From Acidobacteriota bacterium (GTDB lineage: Bacteria; Acidobacteriota; Thermoanaerobaculia; Multivoradales; JAHEKO01), in contig JAOTUP010000125.1 in NCBI GenBank assembly GCA_029863825.1, positions 1-6,354 of the forward strand: a stretch of 6,354 nucleotides of DNA. Direction: 5' to 3'. Positions 5,628-6,354 of the stretch are shown here, one piece after another. The position numbers were made by a program, and so were the translations under genes. The notes under the pieces were generated by a model. That model was not told where the DNA came from. It was given only the letters and a program-made list of their open reading frames with translations, and ran no database searches. Within the stretch, counting starts at the first letter, position 1; each line of letters opens with the position of its first letter.

Positions 5628-5950
5628 CGCGCCTTGCGAGATACTGGCTCGCAGTGTCGAGCATCGCTCGTGGTATCGGGCCGGACACTCGTCTGCAGAC
5701 AACGTTCATCATGACTCCCGTTGAGACAGATGCGCGTAGAGTCGAAGTCGTTACAGGCCGGAATTCCGCGGTCGGTCAAACGGCAACAGGCGACACTCGC
5801 GGCCCCGGAAGAGGACGGTTCGTATGGAGGTGTCCGACATGGAGGCCAGGGAGCGGCCTCGTGCGGCTGCCGAAGCCCGACACATGGCACGAACGTTGCT
5901 TGCCCGAGGCGTATGAGAAAGATTGTCGTTTGCAGTAACCGACATACCCC

Positions 5951-5955
5951 GAGGA
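5951..5955 (+). promoter_or_regulatory. Ribosome binding site of the barrel gene
   Basis: GAGGA lies seven bases before the ATG at 5963 and supports this start over other in-frame codons. The predicted protein then begins at once with a good signal peptide. Confidence 0.65.
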
Positions 5956-5962
5956 CAACCTG

Positions 5963-6354
5963 ATGAAGCAATTCACGCTCCCTGCCCTCTTCATCCTCGC
6001 CGTCGTGGCGCCCGCTTTGCCGGCCCGCGCCGACGGCCTCTTCTATCTCACCGGCAAGCTGGGCTCGACCGATGTCGACGCGGAGCTCCACAACGCCTTC
6101 AACCAGATCCTCGATGGCGACGACGACAGCCGCGGCTTTGGCCTGGGCCTGCGTTTCGGCAAACGCCTCGCCTTCGAACTGGCCTACCACGACTTCGGAA
6201 CCGTCGCCGGCTACGGCGCGGCCTGCGCCGACCCGGAGGAGCTATGCATAGCGCTCGTCGTGCCGATCGAGGCCGACACCACGGCCGTATCCCTCACCGC
6301 CCTGCCGCATCTCCCCGTCTCCGATCGCTTCTTCGTCTACGGAAAGCTCGGCGT
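5963..6354 (+). CDS. Probable outer-membrane beta-barrel protein (OmpA-like barrel type), C-terminus outside window
   Basis: These are the N-terminal 130 residues of a secreted protein whose frame runs off the right edge. The signal peptide is clear: MKQ, a hydrophobic core at 4-20, and cleavage after A21-R22-A23. The mature part begins DGLFYLTGKLGSTDVD (24-39) and then alternates short beta-strands with acidic, polar turns: GFGLGLRFGKRLAFELAYHDFG (58-79), VSLTALPHLPVS (109-120), RFFVYGKLGV (122-131, the last codon cut). Strands ending in aromatic residues and the FELAYHDFG element are typical of eight-stranded OmpA-like or similar porin-like barrels in the outer membrane. Two cysteines, C88 and C95, sit in an acidic loop and may form a disulfide. 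The ATG at 5963 is preceded by GAGGA with a seven-base spacer. Specific function is unknown; the protein could be a structural porin, an adhesion barrel, or the N-terminal barrel of a longer OmpA protein with a peptidoglycan-binding C-terminus. Confidence 0.82.
   Translation, partial: MKQFTLPALFILAVVAPALPARADGLFYLTGKLGSTDVDAELHNAFNQILDGDDDSRGFGLGLRFGKRLAFELAYHDFGTVAGYGAACADPEELCIALVVPIEADTTAVSLTALPHLPVSDRFFVYGKLG

Larger units (their letters stand above)
5547..5962. other. 416-bp divergent intergenic region, no convincing gene
   Basis: This region should hold the promoters of the PEGA gene (minus) and the barrel gene (plus), but no strong -35/-10 pair was found for either. Several short open frames cross it, but none has a ribosome binding site with family features. 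Small inverted repeats occur at 5608-5627 (TCGGCC/GGCCGA) and 5658-5670 (CGAGC/GCTCG). A direct repeat ATGGAGG is found at 5824-5830 and 5839-5845. Two AACGTT-centred sites lie at 5700-5708 and 5890-5898. Confidence 0.55.

Noticed and set aside
5547..5702. N-terminal 52-residue extension of the PEGA protein
   Set aside because: The start at 5546 has GGAGG at good spacing and begins a signal-like sequence; the extension would bury that signal inside the protein.
5618..6190. 190-residue minus-strand frame crossing the divergent intergenic region
   Set aside because: Its first half is antisense to the barrel gene, which has a good signal peptide and ribosome binding site; the rest has no domain-like pattern.

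Overview
The window is high-GC (roughly 60% by eye) and comes from a Gram-negative bacterium. It encodes a TonB-dependent receptor with an outer-membrane barrel, a second secreted protein that begins like an outer-membrane barrel, and signal peptides typical of diderms. A TonB receptor, a PEGA-domain protein and FabG/FabH-like enzymes together fit proteobacterial, myxococcal or acidobacterial-type genomes. Nothing here fixes the phylum.

Positions 1-4616 hold four genes, all on the minus strand, in transcription order: a TetR-family regulator (4616-3969), a 777-residue TonB-dependent receptor (3908-1575), a FabG-like short-chain dehydrogenase/reductase (1365-583) and a FabH-like ketoacyl synthase III that runs off the left edge (571-1). 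The gaps are 60, 209 and 11 bp. The SDR and synthase look translationally coupled, because the Shine-Dalgarno sequence of the synthase overlaps the SDR stop codon. The tetR gene has a plausible sigma70-type promoter, and a near-perfect 14-bp palindrome lies at the predicted transcription start. That is the usual layout of an autorepressing TetR regulator.

The simplest reading (inference) is a locus in which the regulator senses a small hydrophobic or acyl-type molecule, the receptor brings a ligand across the outer membrane, and the SDR and synthase act on acyl or ketone chemistry in the cytoplasm. The substrate cannot be read from the sequence.

Positions 4617-4973 contain the tetR promoter and operator and a good minus-strand intrinsic terminator. 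The terminator belongs to the next gene to the right, a 190-residue secreted PEGA-domain protein with a Tyr/Gly/Pro-rich segment (5546-4974). A 416-bp divergent intergenic stretch (5547-5962) follows, with no convincing gene. At the right edge a plus-strand gene (5963 onward) encodes the N-terminal 130 residues of a probable outer-membrane beta-barrel protein.

I found no RNA genes, insertion sequences or CRISPR arrays. No clearly new system is visible. The points most worth checking are the regulator-receptor-enzyme cluster and its operator, the calcium-loop-like motifs and acidic N-terminal segment of the receptor, and the PEGA protein.
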